From: Ruminococcus flavefaciens ATCC 19208
GTDB lineage: Bacteria > Bacillota > Clostridia > Oscillospirales > Ruminococcaceae
DNA length: 64,000 bases
NCBI RefSeq assembly: GCF_000518765.1
Contig: NZ_KI912490.1
Coordinates: 186,001-250,000, forward strand
Direction: 5' to 3'
The notes below the pieces were generated by a model. The model did no database searches, had not been told where the DNA came from, and saw only the letters and a program-made list of their open reading frames with translations. This document shows positions 61,477-64,000 of the stretch, piece after piece (within the stretch, counting starts at the first letter, position 1; each line of letters opens with the position of its first letter). The translations under genes and the position numbers were made by a program.

Positions 61477-64000
61477 TTATCTTATCTCACTGCCGCCCCA
61501 TTCAACAACTGTAAAGCCATTTCTCTCAAAGGTCTCAAGCTGCTGAGGTTCAATGTCTACTGCGTTATCAAGCGGCACGTACGCCATAAATACACGGAGC
61601 ATACTGTCAGGTGCAGGTGAGATGTTAAGCTTTGCGGAATCCGTATAAGCATTACCTTGGAAAGCAATAAGGTTATACTCATTATGCTCCATTAAAGGAA
61701 GCCAGTATACGATGAATTCGTTCATCTCCTCCTCGGTAAGTCCCATATAGGTGAGCTTTTCCTTGAGGAAACTCTCGGTATCGCTGCCCGCTACACAGAA
61801 TCCCTTGGAGAAATCATATCTTGTACGGCAATTCACAGCGTCCCAGAAAAGGTACTTATGATGTGTGCCGTCTGCCTTGTTCGTCAGAGTACCGTCAGGA
61901 TATGCTGTTACGTCCCAACCGTTATTATACTTAGGATAAGTTGTGGAAAGCTCTGCTTCTGTAAGCTCCAGTTCTACATGAACATCGGTCTCTTCTTCGG
62001 GATAAAGGTATATTACAGGTTTCTTTGCAACTGCTTCAAAATATATGGTAGGAGTTATGCCGTCCTCTTTGAATGTTCTTATCCAGCCATACTGTCCGTT
62101 GTATTCGGTAAATAACCAATTATCATTATTTTTCTGATATCCGTACTCTCTGATGCGTGACAGCTGAGGTATCTCAGCTATATATTCATAGCTTTCATCA
62201 GGTCCCAGATATAATTTCAGTCCGTCTTCCTTAACAGTTAAATATGGAGCATATTCGATGTACTCATCAGGCTCAACATAGTTTGGGGTACTTTTAGCTA
62301 TAAGAGCTTTTTTCATCAGTATAAGATCGAAAATATCCAGATCGTCATCATTGAAGAAGTCAGCCGCCTGCCAGTCGGCAAGAATACTATTGGAAGCACC
62401 AAGCAGCCATTTCTGTAACAGCAAGATATCCGATACTGTGAAGTCACCATCAGAATTCACATCACCTGTAGGAGTATATTTCAGCGGAACGATAACTTCC
62501 ATTGAATTATTGGAATATACATTTCTCTCAATACCATTGTAGTTTACCTTAAATCCTTTCGGAACTTCATATAAATTAATATTAAAGCTGCCGATATTGC
62601 TCATTTTAAGGCCTTTTGCTGCTTCATTGCTCATATCCATACTTAAAGGATTTGGCTCAATAATAACCTCTCTGTGGCAATTATCCACACTGTCTGTTTT
62701 TTCATTATAAAAATCCATAGAAGCTATCATAACAAATGCTTTATCATAATCGCTGATGTTGATAGCTTTACCATTATCCGAATCAATAAGCTTAAAGCGG
62801 ATAGTGTCTTTTTCGGGGATATTCTCTTTCTTTTTCAGTCTGAACACCACATCAGCCGAGCCGTTGTCAAATCTTGTAACAGTCATCTGATCTTCACAAG
62901 TGATCGTGCCGCTGTAGTAGCCTGAATCTCTTCTGTTACCTGGCAGTTCATAGTCGTAAGGTGCCTCCCACATTCCAAATGAAAAAACATCTGCATTGAA
63001 AAAGCCACTGATACTATGATCTACAACGGAAGGATTTGCTTCTACATCAAGAATAGGTCCTGTAGACATTGTGCCTTCCGGTGAGTGGAACTCCACATTT
63101 GTCCAGAGCATGGGGTGATTATTTTCACCTAATTCAATTAGCTTGCCCGTGTCATAGTCGAGGAGAGTAACTCTCATATCACCAGATAAAAGAACTGTTT
63201 GTGCGTCATCAAAGACTGCGCAGTTTGCAGTTCTGGTCTCTTCAACCTTACCGCCTGTATATACTGCTCCGAAATCATAGGATATCTTGTCACAGCCGTC
63301 CTTAACAGCCCTGTATGCACAGATAGTATTGATCTCCCCTCCGTCAAGAGGAACAGCGGATATAGTGCTGCAATCGCTGACCGCCGCAAGCTCAAAGCAA
63401 TCTTCTCCTTTATCTTTGAGAGTCCAGTCATAAGCCGTACCTGCATTATGAGGCAGCAGGAACACAACATAATTGTCCTTGACAGATACATTAAAGTGCG
63501 TAATATCATACATACGGTATTCTTCTGCACAATCGGGCAGCCAGCTGTATATATCAGTCTCAAACACCTGTGTACCGATACTTGTAAAAGTATATTCCTT
63601 CTGCACTTCCGAGTCGCAGATCAACTGCATTTTGAAATCAGGCTTGGACGTCGCTGCGTTTTTATATGCCATTACTTCATAGGCAGTATCGGTATTTTCG
63701 TTAACGAATACATTATGGTAATATTCCGCAGGAAGTGCTGCTGTGTTTTTTATGCTGTATTTCTTTGTACTGTAAGAAGGCTCTTCAAATACCACACAAA
63801 GCAAGTCACTTTCGTTCTCATCTCCTATATGAGTTGCACCGTAAGTATTGCGGAAAGTAAGGGCAGCGTCAAAGCTCTGCGGTATCCAGTCAGGAATTGA
63901 ATATGCATAGGCTTTATCCTCTGCATAAACACTCATAGGAATCAGTGCATTCAAATAATCTGCGGAAAATGGAATAATTGCTGTGGTTGCTGCTATGACA
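61477..64000 (-). CDS. Secreted dockerin protein with SH3-like and C-terminal KPVIYLYPE domain (5' end beyond window)
   Basis: The minus-strand frame is open to base 64000 and gives at least 841 codons. The first visible residues (VIAATTAIIPFSADYL...SVYAED) are the end of a signal peptide, so only a few residues are missing. A ~490-residue beta-rich region without known motif is followed by a type I dockerin (TGDVNSDGDFTVSDILLLQK, DDDLDIFDLILMKKAL) and an SH3-like domain (LKLYLGPDESYEYIAEI, YGWIRTF). A C-terminal ~190-residue domain begins KPVIYLYPEEETDVHVELEL and contains WDVTAYPDGTL and YLFWDAVN. The C-terminal block recurs in many gut bacterial proteins, function unknown to me. The internal dockerin is unusual, since most are terminal. 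Confidence 0.88.
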   Translation of the reverse strand, partial: VIAATTAIIPFSADYLNALIPMSVYAEDKAYAYSIPDWIPQSFDAALTFRNTYGATHIGDENESDLLCVVFEEPSYSTKKYSIKNTAALPAEYYHNVFVNENTDTAYEVMAYKNAATSKPDFKMQLICDSEVQKEYTFTSIGTQVFETDIYSWLPDCAEEYRMYDITHFNVSVKDNYVVFLLPHNAGTAYDWTLKDKGEDCFELAAVSDCSTISAVPLDGGEINTICAYRAVKDGCDKISYDFGAVYTGGKVEETRTANCAVFDDAQTVLLSGDMRVTLLDYDTGKLIELGENNHPMLWTNVEFHSPEGTMSTGPILDVEANPSVVDHSISGFFNADVFSFGMWEAPYDYELPGNRRDSGYYSGTITCEDQMTVTRFDNGSADVVFRLKKKENIPEKDTIRFKLIDSDNGKAINISDYDKAFVMIASMDFYNEKTDSVDNCHREVIIEPNPLSMDMSNEAAKGLKMSNIGSFNINLYEVPKGFKVNYNGIERNVYSNNSMEVIVPLKYTPTGDVNSDGDFTVSDILLLQKWLLGASNSILADWQAADFFNDDDLDIFDLILMKKALIAKSTPNYVEPDEYIEYAPYLTVKEDGLKLYLGPDESYEYIAEIPQLSRIREYGYQKNNDNWLFTEYNGQYGWIRTFKEDGITPTIYFEAVAKKPVIYLYPEEETDVHVELELTEAELSTTYPKYNNGWDVTAYPDGTLTNKADGTHHKYLFWDAVNCRTRYDFSKGFCVAGSDTESFLKEKLTYMGLTEEEMNEFIVYWLPLMEHNEYNLIAFQGNAYTDSAKLNISPAPDSMLRVFMAYVPLDNAVDIEPQQLETFERNGFTVVEWGGSEIR

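Overview
The window looks like chromosomal DNA of a gut Ruminococcus-type Firmicute (Oscillospiraceae). This is inferred from moderate-to-low G+C, AGGAGG ribosome binding sites, TTGACA-17-TATAAT promoters, dockerin modules, a cohesin-like surface protein, Thr-rich secreted linkers and many EAL/GGDEF signalling proteins. No species is claimed.

Layout. 1-9878 (minus): a surface-protein locus. It has a strongly promoted secreted protein with a TYAWFTMN signal-peptide end, then an operon of two further WF-type membrane proteins, a third membrane-anchored protein and a giant secreted protein rich in GG(L/I)(I/F)G repeats that runs off the left edge. 10340-15302 (plus): an EAL phosphodiesterase and a dockerin-CotH kinase protein with QQGNNQQWG repeats. 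15462-20800: a tRNA-Trp followed by an accessory segment. A ~175-bp element occurs twice, flanking a Fic protein, a ProX-type tRNA editing protein and a nitrilase-family hydrolase. The second copy sits directly behind a 23-nt 3' remnant of a tRNA (Ser-like). Next come a serine recombinase killed by one TGA, a decayed retron-type reverse transcriptase fused tail-to-tail with a truncated S41 peptidase, and an orphan dockerin piece.

20903-28202 (minus): the most interesting system. It is a compact RiPP locus: a 41-codon Cys-containing precursor, a hairpin attenuator, an AlbA-like radical SAM/SPASM enzyme with an N-terminal PqqD-like domain, an ABC ATPase and permease, and a TldD/TldE protease pair. 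A secreted propeller-like protein follows. The layout resembles subtilosin-type sactipeptide loci, but TldD/TldE stands where other proteases are usual.

29002-33969 (minus): a ChvE/GguAB-like sugar ABC importer plus two small genes. 34522-37772 (plus): response regulator, ABC ATPase, permease and histidine kinase, with four TTAAC repeats in front of the transporter. 37951-43045 (plus): two large c-di-GMP proteins. 43087-45936 (minus): a complete preQ0/preQ1 operon queD-queE-folE-queC-queF, with a structured leader that may be a preQ1 riboswitch. 46213-57084 (minus): one six-gene transcription unit with FHA protein, PP2C phosphatase, Ser/Thr kinase, small membrane protein, membrane-anchored cohesin-like protein and a 1890-residue Ig-like surface protein, which suggests phospho-signalling tied to surface assembly. 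57325-64000: small acetyltransferases, a DUF188 protein, a P-loop kinase, a VanY-type peptidase lipoprotein and a dockerin protein cut by the right edge.

The two edge genes are partial. All functions come from reading motifs by eye; no database search was run.
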